Shown: positions 35,215 to 44,999 of the stretch, in pieces
Position numbering within the stretch: position 1 is the first letter of the stretch
Layout of the letters: each line of letters starts with the position of its first letter
Assembly: GCF_020616515.1 (NCBI RefSeq)
Contig: NZ_CP085135.1
Span: forward strand, 4,588,001-4,652,000
Origin: Mesorhizobium sp. PAMC28654
GTDB lineage: Bacteria > Pseudomonadota > Alphaproteobacteria > Rhizobiales > Rhizobiaceae
Reading direction: 5' to 3'
Length of the DNA: 64,000 bases
Translations under genes and position numbers: made by a program
The notes under the pieces: model-generated
Seen by the model: the letters and a program-made list of their open reading frames with translations, nothing else
The model's database searches: none
Told to the model about the DNA's origin: nothing

Positions 35215-37206
35215 TTACTTGCTGTGCAGGCGGGCTTCCGCCGCCTTGGCAGCCGCTTCGGCGGTGATGCCGAAATGCGGGTAGAGCTGTTCGATCGTGC
35301 CGCTGGCGCCGAAGCCGGTCATGCCGATGAAGATGCCGTCCGAGCCGATGAAATGATCCCAGCCCTGGCGGATGGCCGCCTCGATTGCCATCTTCACGGG
35401 TGCGTTGCCGATCGTCTTCTTGCGATAGTCGTCGCTCTGCTTGTCGAACAGCTCGAAGCAGGGAACGGAGACGACGCGGGTCGGGTGGCCGTGCTTCTCC
35501 AGCAGGTCGCGGGCAGCAAGCGCGATCTCGACTTCGGAACCCGTGGCAAAGATCGTCACTGCCGCTTCACCGCTGGCGGCAGCCAACTCGTAAGCACCCT
35601 TGCCGCTCAGGTTCTCGGCAACGAATTCGGTGCGTACCGTCGGCAGGTTCTGGCGGGTCAGCGCCAGCGTCGACGGCGTCTTTTCCGACTCGAGGGCCAA
35701 CTGCCAGCACTCTGCCGTCTCGACCGCGTCGGCCGGGCGGAACACATTATGGTTCGGGATGGCGCGCAGTGCCGCCAGATGCTCGACCGGCTGGTGGGTC
35801 GGGCCGTCTTCGCCCAGACCAATGGAATCATGGGTCATGACGAAAATCGAGCGGATGCCCATCAGCGAGGAAAGCCGCATTGCCGGACGCGCATAGTCTG
35901 AGAAGCACAGGAAGGTGCCACCATAGGCAATGAGGCCGCCATACAGCGTCAGACCATTGATCGCGGCGGCCATGCCGTGCTCACGAATGCCGTAGTGGAC
36001 ATAGCGTTGGCCGTAGTCGTCCGGCGTGATGTTCTTGGTCTGGCTGGTCTTGGTGTTGTTCGAGCCGGTCAGGTCGGCCGAACCGCCGATGGTTTCCGGC
36101 ACCGCGCCATTGATGACCTCCAGCGCCATTTCCGACGATTTGCGGGTGGCGACCTTCGGCTTGTCGGCCGAGAGCTTCTTCTTGTAGTCGGCGATGACGG
36201 CGTCGAAGTTGGACGGCAGCTTGCCGGCGGTGCGGCGCTCGAACTCAGCCTTCAGCTTTCCGTCTGCCTTGGCGAGGCGGCCTTCCCAGTCGGTACGCGG
36301 CTTGACGCCGGTCTTGCCGGCAGTGCGCCATGCGTCGAGGATGTCGGCCGGAATGTCGAAGGGCGGCGATTCCCAGTTGAAGAACTTCCGCGCGCCGGCA
36401 ATCTCGTCGGCGCCGAGCGGCGAGCCGTGTGCCTTGTTGGTGCCGGCCTTTGTCGGTGCCCCGAAGCCGATGGTCGTCTTGCAGGCGATCATCGTCGGCT
36501 TGTCGGAATGGCGGGCGGCTTCAATGGCATAGGCAATCGCTTCGGGATCCGTGCCGTCGATGTGGCTGGCGTTCCAGCCGGAGGCCTGGAAGCGGGCGAC
36601 CTGATCGGTGTTGTCGGAAAGCGAGACCGGACCGTCGATCGAGATGTTGTTGTTGTCCCAGAAGACGATCAGCTTGTTGAGCTTGAGGTGGCCGGCAAGC
36701 GCGATGGCTTCCTGGCTGACACCTTCCATCAGGCAGCCGTCGCCCGACAGCACATAGGTGTAGTGATCAACGAGATCGTTGCCGAAGGCGGCGTTCATGA
36801 TGCGCTCGCCAAGTGCGAAGCCGACCGAATTGGCAAGGCCCTGGCCAAGCGGGCCCGTTGTGGTCTCGATGCCGGTGGCATGGCCATATTCCGGATGCCC
36901 GGCCGTCTTCGATCCAAGCTGACGGAAATTCTTGATCTGGTCGATGGTCATGTCTTCGTAGCCGGTCAGATACAGCAGCGAATAGAGCAGCATCGAACCA
37001 TGGCCGGCCGACAGGATGAACCGGTCGCGGTCGGGCCAATGGGGGTTCTTCGGATCGTATTTCAGGAAGCGCGTGAACAGCACCGTGGCAATGTCGGCGC
37101 AGCCCATGGGCAGGCCGGGATGGCCGGAATTTGCCTTCTCGACGGCGTCCATGGCGAGAAAACGGATCGCATTGGCCATCCGGTCATGTTGTTCGCGCGA
37201 GCTCAT
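35215..37206 (-). CDS. tkt: Transketolase
   Basis: This 663-aa TPP enzyme shuttles two-carbon units in the pentose phosphate and Calvin pathways. [20 protein letters not shown] is the N-terminal signature. The TPP motif begins [20 protein letters not shown] and ends [28 protein letters not shown] is transketolase motif 2. TTGGAGGAAGC fixes ATG 37206. It heads the glycolytic group and is divergent from DUF4164-zapA, an order common in rhizobia. Confidence 0.96.
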   Translation of the reverse strand: MSSREQHDRMANAIRFLAMDAVEKANSGHPGLPMGCADIATVLFTRFLKYDPKNPHWPDRDRFILSAGHGSMLLYSLLYLTGYEDMTIDQIKNFRQLGSKTAGHPEYGHATGIETTTGPLGQGLANSVGFALGERIMNAAFGNDLVDHYTYVLSGDGCLMEGVSQEAIALAGHLKLNKLIVFWDNNNISIDGPVSLSDNTDQVARFQASGWNASHIDGTDPEAIAYAIEAARHSDKPTMIACKTTIGFGAPTKAGTNKAHGSPLGADEIAGARKFFNWESPPFDIPADILDAWRTAGKTGVKPRTDWEGRLAKADGKLKAEFERRTAGKLPSNFDAVIADYKKKLSADKPKVATRKSSEMALEVINGAVPETIGGSADLTGSNNTKTSQTKNITPDDYGQRYVHYGIREHGMAAAINGLTLYGGLIAYGGTFLCFSDYARPAMRLSSLMGIRSIFVMTHDSIGLGEDGPTHQPVEHLAALRAIPNHNVFRPADAVETAECWQLALESEKTPSTLALTRQNLPTVRTEFVAENLSGKGAYELAAASGEAAVTIFATGSEVEIALAARDLLEKHGHPTRVVSVPCFELFDKQSDDYRKKTIGNAPVKMAIEAAIRQGWDHFIGSDGIFIGMTGFGASGTIEQLYPHFGITAEAAAKAAEARLHSK

Positions 37207-37468
37207 GCTTCCTCCAAGGTGGGGGGGTGGGGACCGTGGGAAGGCCCTTGAAACGGTGCCGCGACACATAGCAGGCGCGGCCTTTTAGTCAACAAATCGG
37301 TGCGCTTTTGCCTGCCTTGTGATGGGTGTCCGGGCGGCACATTAGCGTTAGCGGGGGACAGTCGCGAGAGCTTTGTTGACGTGCGCTTAACACGGCGCGT
37401 AATGTTTCCTGGATAACGCGTTCTGAACGCGAGCGATTCGGTGATGGGCAGGGCACAGGACGAAGGCC

Positions 37469-37741
37469 ATGACCGGGGAAACGACACTGAAGGAAGTCAT
37501 CGCCAGGCTGGGCAAGGCCATCGAGGGGCTGGAGAACGCCGTCGCGGCTAAGCTCGAGCATGAGCGGGACTATTCCGAAGCCGAGGCCGAGGTGCAGCGG
37601 ATGAACGCCGACCGTTCGCGGCTGGCGCAGGAACTCGACAATTCCGAAGCGCGTGGCGAACGGCTGGAAGATGCCAACAAGGAAGTGTCGCGCCGGCTGG
37701 TGACCGCCATGGAAACCATCCGCGCTGTGTTGGACAGATAG
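37469..37741 (+). CDS. DUF4164 family coiled-coil protein
   Basis: This 90-aa coiled-coil protein has TLKEVIARLGKAIEGLENAV and the heptad-rich EAEVQRMNADRSRLAQELDN. It is 19 bases upstream of zapA on the same strand, an arrangement conserved in Rhizobiales, so a link to division is inferred. The ATG follows GAAGGCC. Confidence 0.87.
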   Translation: MTGETTLKEVIARLGKAIEGLENAVAAKLEHERDYSEAEAEVQRMNADRSRLAQELDNSEARGERLEDANKEVSRRLVTAMETIRAVLDR

Positions 37742-37760
37742 GGGCTGGACAGGTAGGCCA

Positions 37761-38126
37761 ATGGCACAGGTCACGGTTTCCATCGACGGCAAGCAGTATC
37801 GCATGGCCTGCGACGAGGGCCAGGAAGATCATCTGATCGATCTTGCCGAGCGCTTCGACCGCTATGTCTCGCATCTGAAGGATTCATTCGGCGAGATCGG
37901 CGACCAGCGGCTGACCGTCATGGCCGGCATCATGGTCATGGACGAACTCTCCGAACTGCAAAAGCGTATCGCCGGCATGGAGAGCGAAGTGGTGACGTTG
38001 CGCAAGACGCGCGACGATGCGCTGACCAAGGCCGACAAGAACGATTCCGTGCTGACGGGCGCGCTCGGTGCACTTGCCCAGCGCATGGAGGATCTGGCCG
38101 CCGCGCTGACGGTGTCGAAAGCCTAG
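37761..38126 (+). CDS. zapA: Cell division protein ZapA
   Basis: This 121-aa protein starts MAQVTVSIDGKQYRMACDEG followed by QEDHLIDLAERFDRYVSHLK, the ZapA globular domain. A C-terminal coiled coil follows (ELQKRIAGMESEVVTLRKTR). It binds FtsZ and bundles protofilaments at midcell. In many proteobacteria zapA is followed by 6S RNA and ygfA. Here a 188-bp gap leads to a peroxiredoxin instead, and I see no convincing 6S fold in it. Confidence 0.92.
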   Translation: MAQVTVSIDGKQYRMACDEGQEDHLIDLAERFDRYVSHLKDSFGEIGDQRLTVMAGIMVMDELSELQKRIAGMESEVVTLRKTRDDALTKADKNDSVLTGALGALAQRMEDLAAALTVSKA

Positions 38127-38314
38127 GCCATCATATCCTGCTCCGCTGCACGGAAATTCGTGCTGCATTTCCCGAAAAAGGGCGAATTTTTTTCGCCGCC
38201 AACGCGGATGCCCGCGACCATAGCATTTTGAAGGATGGCGTCGGGGTGCTAGAAAGGTCGGCGGAGCCGATGGTTGGTTATTTCCGGCGGCAATCACAAG
38301 GGTAGGAGCACGCC

Positions 38315-38974
38315 ATGAGCCTTCGTATCAACGATATCGCGCCCGATTTCACCGCCGAAACCACGCAAGGGACGGTCAAGTTCCATGAATGGATCGGCGA
38401 CGGCTGGGCGATCCTGTTCAGCCATCCGAAGAACTTCACGCCGGTCTGCACGACCGAGCTTGGCACCATGGCCGGGCTTGAGGGCGAGTTCAAGAAACGC
38501 AATGTCAAGATCATCGGCATCTCCGTCGATCCGGTCGAAAGCCATGGCAAATGGAAGGACGACATCAAGACGGCGACGGGGCATTCGGTGAACTATCCGC
38601 TTATCGGCGACAAGGACCTCAAGGTCGCCAAGCTCTACGACATGCTGCCGGCGAGTGCCGGTGACACGTCGGAGGGCCGTACGCCCGCCGACAACGCCAC
38701 GGTGCGTTCGGTCTACGTCATCGGTCCAGACAAGAAGGTCAAGCTGGTGCTTACCTACCCGATGACAACTGGCCGCAACTTCGACGAGATTCTGCGCGCC
38801 GTCGATTCCATGCAGCTGACCGCCAAGCATCAGGTGGCGACGCCGGCGAACTGGAAGCAGGGTGAGGACGTGATCATCACCGCCGCCGTCTCCAACGAGG
38901 ACGCGATCAAGCGGTTCGGTGCCTATGAGACAATCCTGCCTTATCTGCGCAAGACCAAGCAACCGTCCGCCTGA
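38315..38974 (+). CDS. 1-Cys peroxiredoxin (Prx6 type)
   Basis: This 219-aa cytosolic peroxidase has the peroxidatic Cys in HPKNFTPVCTTELGTMAGLE and the Prx6-type GISVDPVESHGKWKDDIKTA. No resolving Cys equivalent is seen, so it is the 1-Cys class. AVSNEDAIKRFG and the PYLRKTKQP end are typical. It reduces H2O2 and organic peroxides. AAGGGTAGGAGCACGCC precedes the ATG. Confidence 0.93.
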   Translation: MSLRINDIAPDFTAETTQGTVKFHEWIGDGWAILFSHPKNFTPVCTTELGTMAGLEGEFKKRNVKIIGISVDPVESHGKWKDDIKTATGHSVNYPLIGDKDLKVAKLYDMLPASAGDTSEGRTPADNATVRSVYVIGPDKKVKLVLTYPMTTGRNFDEILRAVDSMQLTAKHQVATPANWKQGEDVIITAAVSNEDAIKRFGAYETILPYLRKTKQPSA

Positions 38975-39120
38975 GTGGCCAGTCGCCACGGAAGAATTTT
39001 CGCCATTTCAGCTCAAGCAAGCCAAGCCATGCTTGACTGACCAATGTTAGTGGACGACCATCCTCCTTGTTGAGCCCGATAGAGAAAATCATTCCTGTCG
39101 GGTGAGGCGAGGAGGCGCAG

Positions 39121-39993
39121 TTGGACGCAGCATTGGCCAAGCCTCGGGTCAGAGGCTTTTACGACAAGCCGAGCGGGTCGATCCAGTATGTCGTCGCCGA
39201 TCCGCGAACGCGGCGATGCGCTATCATCGACCCTGTGCTTGATTTCGACGAGAAGTCTGGCGCCACGGCGACAAGGTCCGCCGACGCCCTGCTCGATTTC
39301 ATCCGGGAAAACCGGCTGGAGGTGGAATGGGTCCTTGATACCCATCCGCATGCCGACCATTTCTCGGCCGCCTATTACCTGAAACAGAAGACCGGAGCGC
39401 CGGCAGCGATCGGCCAAGGGATCGTCGACGTTCAGCGATTGTGGAAAGCCATCTACAACTGGCCGGATTTTCCCGCCGACGGCTCGCAGTGGGACAGGCT
39501 GTTCGCCGATGGCGCGGTCTTTACGGTCGGCGGCATTCCGGCAAAGGTGATGTTTTCTCCCGGGCATACGTTGGCGTCGATCACCTATGTGATCGGCGAC
39601 GCAGCCTTCGTCCATGACACGCTGTTCATGCCGGACAGCGGCACGGCGAGGACGGACTTTCCGGGCGGCAGTGCCGCGCGGCTCTGGCGCTCGATCGAGG
39701 ATATTCTGGCGTTGCCGGATGAGACACGGGTTTTCGTCGGCCACGACTATCAGGCTGGCGGGCGTGAACCCTTGTGGGAAAGCACGGTCGCGGAACAGAA
39801 GGCCGCGAACATTCACATCGCTGCCTGCAAGACGGAAGCCGATTTCGTGGCTCTCCGTGAGACCCGCGACAAGACACTGCCAATGCCGAGGCTGATCCTG
39901 CATGCGCTGCAGGTCAACATGAATGGCGGGCGCCTGCCGGAGCCGGAAGCCAATGGCCGGCGGTACCTGAAGTTTCCGCTGGATGGGCTTTGA
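39121..39993 (+). CDS. MBL-fold metallo-hydrolase (persulfide dioxygenase/Blh-like)
   Basis: This 290-aa metallo-beta-lactamase-fold protein has the HxHxDH motif in DTHPHADHFSAAYYL, then a His in FSPGHTLASITYVIGD, the bridging Asp in VHDTLFMPDSGTARTDFPGG and FVGHDYQAGG. This pattern fits the ETHE1/Blh group that handles glutathione persulfide. The start is a TTG at 39121 with an ideal GAGGAGG seven bases upstream. It stands alone here, without a rhodanese or BigR-type regulator next to it. Confidence 0.87.
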   Translation: MDAALAKPRVRGFYDKPSGSIQYVVADPRTRRCAIIDPVLDFDEKSGATATRSADALLDFIRENRLEVEWVLDTHPHADHFSAAYYLKQKTGAPAAIGQGIVDVQRLWKAIYNWPDFPADGSQWDRLFADGAVFTVGGIPAKVMFSPGHTLASITYVIGDAAFVHDTLFMPDSGTARTDFPGGSAARLWRSIEDILALPDETRVFVGHDYQAGGREPLWESTVAEQKAANIHIAACKTEADFVALRETRDKTLPMPRLILHALQVNMNGGRLPEPEANGRRYLKFPLDGL

Positions 39994-40115
39994 AGAAACT
40001 GCCGATGCCCGCGCCCAAGGGTAGTCGCCTATGGCAGCGCCGGGGGAGCACCATAGGAGATTGCCCTGGTCGGATGTCAGCCCCTTCATCAAATCGCGGC
40101 GCAACCATTGGACAC

Positions 40116-40148
40116 AAAAAAGCGGCGCCAGTTTCCTGACGCCGCCGT
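40116..40148 (-). terminator. Terminator of rpoH
   Basis: On the minus strand GCGGCGTCAG, GAAA tetraloop and CTGGCGCCGC form a 10-bp stem followed by TTTTTTGTG. It lies 24 bases beyond the rpoH stop. Confidence 0.92.
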
Positions 40149-40171
40149 TTGTTTCGTAGCCGAAGCTGGCT

Positions 40172-41083
40172 TCAAGCCGCGGGCTGAGCCTCGATCGTGC
40201 GCAGCGCCTGCATCTGGCGCTTGGCGGCGGCCTTGACCGCATCCTGCACCTTCTCGAAGGCGCGCACCTCGATCTGGCGCACGCGCTCGCGGCTGATGTC
40301 GAACTCGGACGACAGTTCTTCCAGCGTCAGCGGCTCCTCGGCGAGGCGACGTGCCTCGAAGATGCGCCGCTCGCGATCGTTGAGCACCGCAAGGGCACCC
40401 GACAGCATGCCGCGCCGGTTTTCCAGCTCGTCCTGCTCGATCAGCATGTCTTCCTGGCTTTCATGGTCATCGACCAGCCAGTCCTGCCATTCGCCGGATT
40501 CGCCTTCGCTTGCGCGGATCGGGGCGTTGAGCGAGGCGTCACCGGACAGGCGACGATTCATCGACACGACTTCCGCTTCGGAGACGTTGAGGCGGGTGGC
40601 GATCTCGGTGATCTGATCGGGCTTGAGGTCGCCGTCGTCCAGTGCCTGGATCTTGCCCTTCACCTTGCGCAGGTTGAAGAACAGGCGCTTCTGGTTGGCG
40701 GTCGTGCCCATCTTGACCAGGCTCCACGAGCGCAGGATGTACTCCTGGATCGAGGCCTTGATCCACCACATGGCGTAGGTCGCGAGGCGGAAGCCACGCT
40801 CGGGTTCGAATTTCTTGACGGCCTGCATCAGGCCGACATTGCCTTCCGAAATCACTTCGCCGATCGGCAGACCGTAGCCGCGATAGCCCATGGCGATCTT
40901 GGCGACGAGCCGAAGGTGGCTGGTGACGAGCTTGTGCGCGGCGGACGTGTCTTCATGCTCGGCATAACGCTTGGCGAGCATGTACTCTTCCTGCGGCTGA
41001 AGCATTGGAAAGCGGCGGATTTCTTCCAGGTAGCGGCTGAGGCCGCCTTCGCCGGAAACGATACTGGGTAATGACTGGGCCAT
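40172..41083 (-). CDS. rpoH: RNA polymerase sigma-32 factor RpoH
   Basis: This is a 303-aa heat-shock sigma factor. Region 2 is GLPIGEVISEGNVGLMQAVK followed by FEPERGFRLATYAMWWIKAS. The RpoH box is QKRLFFNLRKVKGK, and region 4 is LTLEELSSEFDISRERVRQI. It directs polymerase to chaperone and protease promoters. Rhizobia often hold more than one rpoH; I cannot say which this is. A GAAA-looped terminator follows. Confidence 0.95.
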   Translation of the reverse strand: MAQSLPSIVSGEGGLSRYLEEIRRFPMLQPQEEYMLAKRYAEHEDTSAAHKLVTSHLRLVAKIAMGYRGYGLPIGEVISEGNVGLMQAVKKFEPERGFRLATYAMWWIKASIQEYILRSWSLVKMGTTANQKRLFFNLRKVKGKIQALDDGDLKPDQITEIATRLNVSEAEVVSMNRRLSGDASLNAPIRASEGESGEWQDWLVDDHESQEDMLIEQDELENRRGMLSGALAVLNDRERRIFEARRLAEEPLTLEELSSEFDISRERVRQIEVRAFEKVQDAVKAAAKRQMQALRTIEAQPAA

Positions 41084-41272
41084 GATAGCGCCCCCTCTCT
41101 ATTGGAGTGATGCCCCCGAAACGCGGCGGGCATGTGACGCGAGCACCAGAAGGCTCGCCCGCGACAACCGATTTATACAGGAACAAAACCAGAAAATACA
41201 GACATTTGTTCAACACGAAACAGTGTGTCACGCTGAAGTGAACAATGCCAGTCAGGTTTTTTGATGGCAGGT

Positions 41273-42313
41273 TCAGAGCTCGCGAAAGCCGACCACGAGC
41301 GCCTCCATGTCCCTCGGTATAGGTGCCTCGAACCTCATCGCTAGATGGGTAGCGGGATGGCGAAATGCAAGGAGGCGGGCATGCAAAGCTTGCCGTGGAA
41401 ATGCCTTGACCTCGCTTTTCAGCGGTTCGGGCAGTCGGTTGACCTTGGTACGGAAGGCCTGGCCATAATCGGGATCGCCGACCACAGGATGGCCGATATG
41501 GGCCATGTGAACGCGGATCTGGTGGGTACGGCCGGTCTCCAACCGGCATTCGACGAGACTTGCCGTTGCGAATTCCTGCTGTTTTTCGCCAAAACGCTCC
41601 ACCACGGTGAAATGAGTGATGGCATGGCGGGCGTCGTCGCGGCCTTCCGGCACCACGGCGCGGCGCACGCGGTCGGCGGCACGGCCAAGCGGCGCGTCGA
41701 CTGTTCCCGTTGGCCTTTGCGGTATGCCCCAGACCAGCGCCAGATAGGCGCGCTCGAGATCACCGGTTCGGCCATGATCGGCGAAGGCCTCGGACAGCGC
41801 CTTGTGAGCGCGATCGGTCTTGGCGACCACCATGACGCCGCTGGTCTCCTTGTCGAGGCGATGGACGATGCCTGGCCGCCGCACGCCGCCGATGCCCGAG
41901 AGGCTGTCGCCGCAGTGATGGATCAGCGCGTTGACCAGCGTTCCCGTCCAGTTGCCGGCGCCCGGATGCACGACAAGCCCCGCCGGCTTGTTGATGACGA
42001 TCAGCTCATCGTCTTCATGGAGCACATCGAGCGTGATGTCCTCACCCCGCGGTTCGGCCGGTTCCGGCTCCGGCATGGCGACCGATACGCTCTCGCCGGC
42101 GATCATCTTGCGTTTGGTTTCGTCGACAGGCTTGCCGTTGACCGAGACCGCGCCTTGCTTGATCAGCATCTGCACGCGGCTGCGCGACATGTCCGGGCCG
42201 AGCTTGCCCGCCAGCCATTGGTCGAGGCGCTGTCCCGTGGCATCGGCGTCCGCTTCCAGCACGGTCGGCGCGGCCTCTATGAATTTCTGGGTCTCTTCGC
42301 TATGAGCGCTCAT
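41273..42313 (-). CDS. RluA-family pseudouridine synthase (RluD-like)
   Basis: This 346-aa enzyme has an N-terminal S4 RNA-binding domain ([20 protein letters not shown]) and the catalytic domain with the invariant Asp in [40 protein letters not shown] follows. This fits RluD, which modifies helix 69 of 23S rRNA, but RluA/RluC specificity cannot be excluded. ATG 42313 is used; one at 42322 adds three residues. It is divergent from the 42337 gene with only 23 bases between starts. Confidence 0.92.
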   Translation of the reverse strand: MSAHSEETQKFIEAAPTVLEADADATGQRLDQWLAGKLGPDMSRSRVQMLIKQGAVSVNGKPVDETKRKMIAGESVSVAMPEPEPAEPRGEDITLDVLHEDDELIVINKPAGLVVHPGAGNWTGTLVNALIHHCGDSLSGIGGVRRPGIVHRLDKETSGVMVVAKTDRAHKALSEAFADHGRTGDLERAYLALVWGIPQRPTGTVDAPLGRAADRVRRAVVPEGRDDARHAITHFTVVERFGEKQQEFATASLVECRLETGRTHQIRVHMAHIGHPVVGDPDYGQAFRTKVNRLPEPLKSEVKAFPRQALHARLLAFRHPATHLAMRFEAPIPRDMEALVVGFREL

Positions 42314-42336
42314 CGATAACATTCCGGAATTTTGCC

Positions 42337-42717
42337 ATGGCCAGGCCACTTGTCGAGGAAGACGAAGAGAAGCCGCTCGACCCCGAGGTCGAAAAGGTGC
42401 GGAAGAAACTCGTCCGCTTCATCGTCATCAATCTCGGCATTCTGTTCTTCGCCCTTATGGTGGTGATCGGAGCCCTTGTCTACAAAGCGCGCAACGCACC
42501 GCCCGCCGTGCAGCCGGCCGGTGACTTCCAGGCGCCCGCGGGTGAGCCGATCAGCGGCGACATCGTGCTGCCCGTCGGCGCCAAGGTGGTCAGTCAGTCG
42601 CTCTCCGGCAATCGCCTGTCCATCGATGCCGAGATTGCCGACGGCAGCCGTGTGATCTTCGTCTACGACATTGCTGAGCGCCGCATCGTCGGCCGCTTCG
42701 CAATTCGCAACAAATGA
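42337..42717 (+). CDS. DUF6476-like membrane-anchored protein
   Basis: This 126-aa protein has an acidic cytosolic N-terminus (EEDEEKPLDPEVEKVRKKLV), one transmembrane helix (FIVINLGILFFALMVVIGAL) and a periplasmic domain ending SRVIFVYDIAERRIVGRFAI. The architecture matches DUF6476 proteins usually found beside rluD in Rhizobiales. Its stop overlaps the next start (ATGA). Confidence 0.8.
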   Translation: MARPLVEEDEEKPLDPEVEKVRKKLVRFIVINLGILFFALMVVIGALVYKARNAPPAVQPAGDFQAPAGEPISGDIVLPVGAKVVSQSLSGNRLSIDAEIADGSRVIFVYDIAERRIVGRFAIRNK

Positions 42718-43153
42718 TGGCCGCGACAAATGATGGGCCCCAGCGGATGACCGGGTTCGCGGGCAATCGTCGTGTCGCCACGGTCGCTGTAGTCGTCGCT
42801 GATTATGACGAGGCGATCGCCTGGTATGTCGACAGGCTGGGATTCTTGCTTGCCGAGGACATCGATCTTGGTGACGGCAAACGCTGGGTGACGATCACGC
42901 CGGCAGGCGGGAGCGGCGCAAGGCTATTGCTGGCCGAGGCTTCCGATGACGCGCAGAGAAAAAGCGTCGGCAACCAGACCGGCGGCCGTGTGTTCCTGTT
43001 CCTCGAAACCGATGACTTTGCCCGCGACATACGGCGATGCTCGAAAAGGGCGTCGAATTCCGTGAAGCACCACGCCATGAAGCCTATGGCACGGTGGCGG
43101 TTTTCGCCGATCTCCATGGAAATCTCTGGGACCTGATCGAGCCGAAACGATAG
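42714..43153 (+). pseudogene. VOC family protein, frameshifted
   Basis: The start overlaps the upstream stop (ATGA). The first 107 codons read as a VOC protein (VAVVVADYDEAIAWYVDRLG, then GGRVFLFLETDDFARDI). Near 43032 the frame breaks; the next frame continues with MLEKGVEFREAPRHEAYGTV and ends in FADLHGNLWDLIEPKR and TAG at 43151. One missing base in CGGCGATG would explain this. It is either a true pseudogene or a sequencing error. Confidence 0.85.
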
Positions 43154-43243
43154 ACTTTCGATCGGCTAGCCGCCGATCCGATAAAGCGTCGGAAGCCCAG
43201 TTGCTTTTTCCAATCCGTCAGCCTATATCGCCGGTTCTTGAAC

Positions 43244-43318
43244 GCGCCCATCGTCTAGCGGTCAGGACACCGCCCTCTCACGGCGGGAACAGGGGTTCGA
43301 TTCCCCTTGGGCGTACCA
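43244..43318 (+). tRNA. tRNA-Glu (anticodon CTC)
   Basis: This is a 75-nt cloverleaf with acceptor GCGCCCA/TGGGCGT and a D-arm with TCTAGCGGTCAGGA. The anticodon stem CCGCC/GGCGG carries loop CTCTCAC (anticodon 43277-43279). The T-arm is AGGGG-TTCGATT-CCCCT, and the 3' CCA is encoded. Everything to its right in the window has accessory character, so it may be the integration site of a mobile region. Confidence 0.97.
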
Positions 43319-43508
43319 AGATTTTCAGACACTTAGCGACAGACGGCGAAAAACCGTCAAATAACGGTCAAATAAGCCGTTTGGGGAATGTCGAATCGGG
43401 CTTGGTGGCTGTGTCGAACAGTCAAGCTGAGATTGTGCTTCGCCGACTAGGGCAGCAGCCCTCTCCCGCGCGCGCAATTCTCCGGTCCAGCCAGACCGGC
43501 GGACGCGT

Positions 43509-43790
43509 CTATACCTTCGATCGTCGCCATCCGGCCTCTCGCGCTTCAGCCTCAGAACAAAACCACCGTTCCCCGAACTCAGGCCGGATGATAGTTTGCG
43601 CATAATATTCCTGGCCGGGCACGTGATAGATGTGCTCGCCGGTCTCAATCGAGATGTTGCCCTTGATGTTGCAGTTTGACTTGGCAATGATCGTCGATGT
43701 AGCCGCTGACGCCCCTCGCAGGAGGTCGTCGGCGAAATAGCCTGCTCCGGCAGCAGCAATCAGAAGCGCAGCGGGTATCGTGGCTTTCAT
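43509..43790 (-). CDS. Secreted sunset-domain-like protein
   Basis: This 93-aa protein has a signal peptide (MKATIPAALLIAAAGAGYFA) followed by CNIKGNISIETGEHIYHVPG and ERWFCSEAEAREAGWRRSK. That pairing (CxIKGNIS, YHVPG, WFCSEAEA.AGWR) is the small sunset domain often attached to secreted nucleases and ExoI-like proteins; here it stands alone. The two cysteines probably form a disulfide. ATG 43790 follows TTCAGGCG. Confidence 0.75.
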   Translation of the reverse strand: MKATIPAALLIAAAGAGYFADDLLRGASAATSTIIAKSNCNIKGNISIETGEHIYHVPGQEYYAQTIIRPEFGERWFCSEAEAREAGWRRSKV

Positions 43791-44044
43791 CGCCTGAAGA
43801 TAGCTGCCAACGTTCAATGGCGGGTTTCGCCGGTCGGTAAAATTCGATCATCATCCAAGAAGGATCAACGAACGGCAGGCCTCGTTGCCGATGGTGCATG
43901 GCGTCAACTACCCCTCCGCCGCTCGTTGACCCACGCTGGTTGATCCCAGCTACTCCAGATTAGCCCGCTGCCTCACGGTGGCGTGCCTTCTTGTCGGCTT
44001 GACTGGAGGATGACGGAGGGCAATCCTAACGGATAGGGCGAACC

Positions 44045-44164
44045 ATGGGGATCTACGTGAAGAAGAGATACAAAAAGCCAACGCTTACGAAACGGGGGCG
44101 CCTGTCGGCTGTTACAGCCGCCCAGCCTTTGTCGGGCGATTCGCAGGCCCCCGAGAAAACTTGA
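44045..44164 (+). CDS. RiPP (lasso-type) precursor-like peptide 1
   Basis: This 39-aa peptide reads MGIYVKKRYKKPTLTKRGRL then SAVTAAQPLSGDSQAPEKT. It contains YKKPTLTKRGRLSAVTA, which matches the proteobacterial lasso-peptide leader pattern YxxPxLxxxGxLxxxTx. If the leader ends after TA, the core is AQPLSGDSQAPEKT with an Asp at position 7, the right place for a lasso macrolactam. AGGGCGAACC precedes the ATG; a GTG at 44057 would give MKKRYKK. No modification enzymes are seen nearby. Confidence 0.6.
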   Translation: MGIYVKKRYKKPTLTKRGRLSAVTAAQPLSGDSQAPEKT

Positions 44165-44312
44165 CGATACGATTCCGTCTCACAGGCCAATTGCCGTTTA
44201 AGCCCGCTGCCTCGGTAGCTGGCCTTTTTGCAACCATGTTGCGATATTGTGACAGCCGCATACCTTCGGTTGAGCTACACCGAGGTTGAAATCAATGGCG
44301 GCGGGTCTTGAA

Positions 44313-44981
44313 ATGAAAAAGCTTCTTCTCTCTACAGTTCTTGTTTGCGTGTCCGGTTCGTCAGCCTTCGCAGCCGATATGGTCGTGGCCGAAGCCCCGA
44401 CGGTTTACAATTGGTCTGGGGCATACATCGGCGGAGTCGTCGGTGCCAACTTCCTGCGTGGGAATGTTACGATCCCGGTCTACACCCCATCGGATTATGA
44501 TGGTGACAGCACGTCAGCCTCGGTTGGCGGTCAGATCGGCTACCAGTACCAATTCGAAAACAACTTTGTTCTCGGCGCTGAAGCACGCCTTGTGGCTGTA
44601 TTCAATAAGAAGACGGTGGCGACAACCGATACCGAAGATTTTCGAACCGGGGCTAACTGGCAGGGTGATATCGTTGCAAAGGCCGGCTATTCGATGGGCA
44701 ACGTTCTTCCCTACATCAAGGGCGGCGTAGCTTTCCTGAACCTACACGACACCGGTTATGAAGAGTCGAACGGCCCGTCGGCCCTCTTCAACCGGACCTT
44801 TACCGGATGGACTGTCGGCGCCGGTGTCGACTACGCTTTGAACAGCAAGTGGATCGTTGGCGTGGACTATGCCTACGCGCACTTCTCGAGCCACGACTTC
44901 TCCGAAGATGGCCCCGTTGGCCCAACCATCGTCAAGCCGAGCACACATACAGTTTCCTTGACACTCAACTATCGTTTCTAA
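44313..44981 (+). CDS. Outer-membrane beta-barrel protein (Omp25/opacity type) 1
   Basis: This 222-aa porin-family protein has a signal peptide, MKKLLLSTVLVCVSGSSAFA with AAD cleavage. YNWSGAYIGGVVGANFLRG and alternating aromatic strands follow, ending in TVSLTLNYRF with the C-terminal Phe required for barrel assembly. This is the Omp25/Omp31-like eight-strand family of Rhizobiales. ATG 44295, behind GAGG, is an alternative start adding six residues. It is flanked on both sides by related short peptides. Confidence 0.88.
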   Translation: MKKLLLSTVLVCVSGSSAFAADMVVAEAPTVYNWSGAYIGGVVGANFLRGNVTIPVYTPSDYDGDSTSASVGGQIGYQYQFENNFVLGAEARLVAVFNKKTVATTDTEDFRTGANWQGDIVAKAGYSMGNVLPYIKGGVAFLNLHDTGYEESNGPSALFNRTFTGWTVGAGVDYALNSKWIVGVDYAYAHFSSHDFSEDGPVGPTIVKPSTHTVSLTLNYRF

Positions 44982-44999
44982 ACACGCACCGAGGTCATC

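Noticed and set aside
38127..38314. Possible 6S RNA downstream of zapA
   Set aside because: The gene order would suit it, but I cannot fold a long rod with a central bubble; only a small GGCGAA/TTCGCC hairpin is visible. A covariance-model search would decide.
43321..43508. A truncated integrase or attachment repeat right of tRNA-Glu
   Set aside because: Only a short direct repeat (CGTCAAATAA, GGTCAAATAA) is seen; no integrase-like frame or copy of the tRNA end is found within the window.
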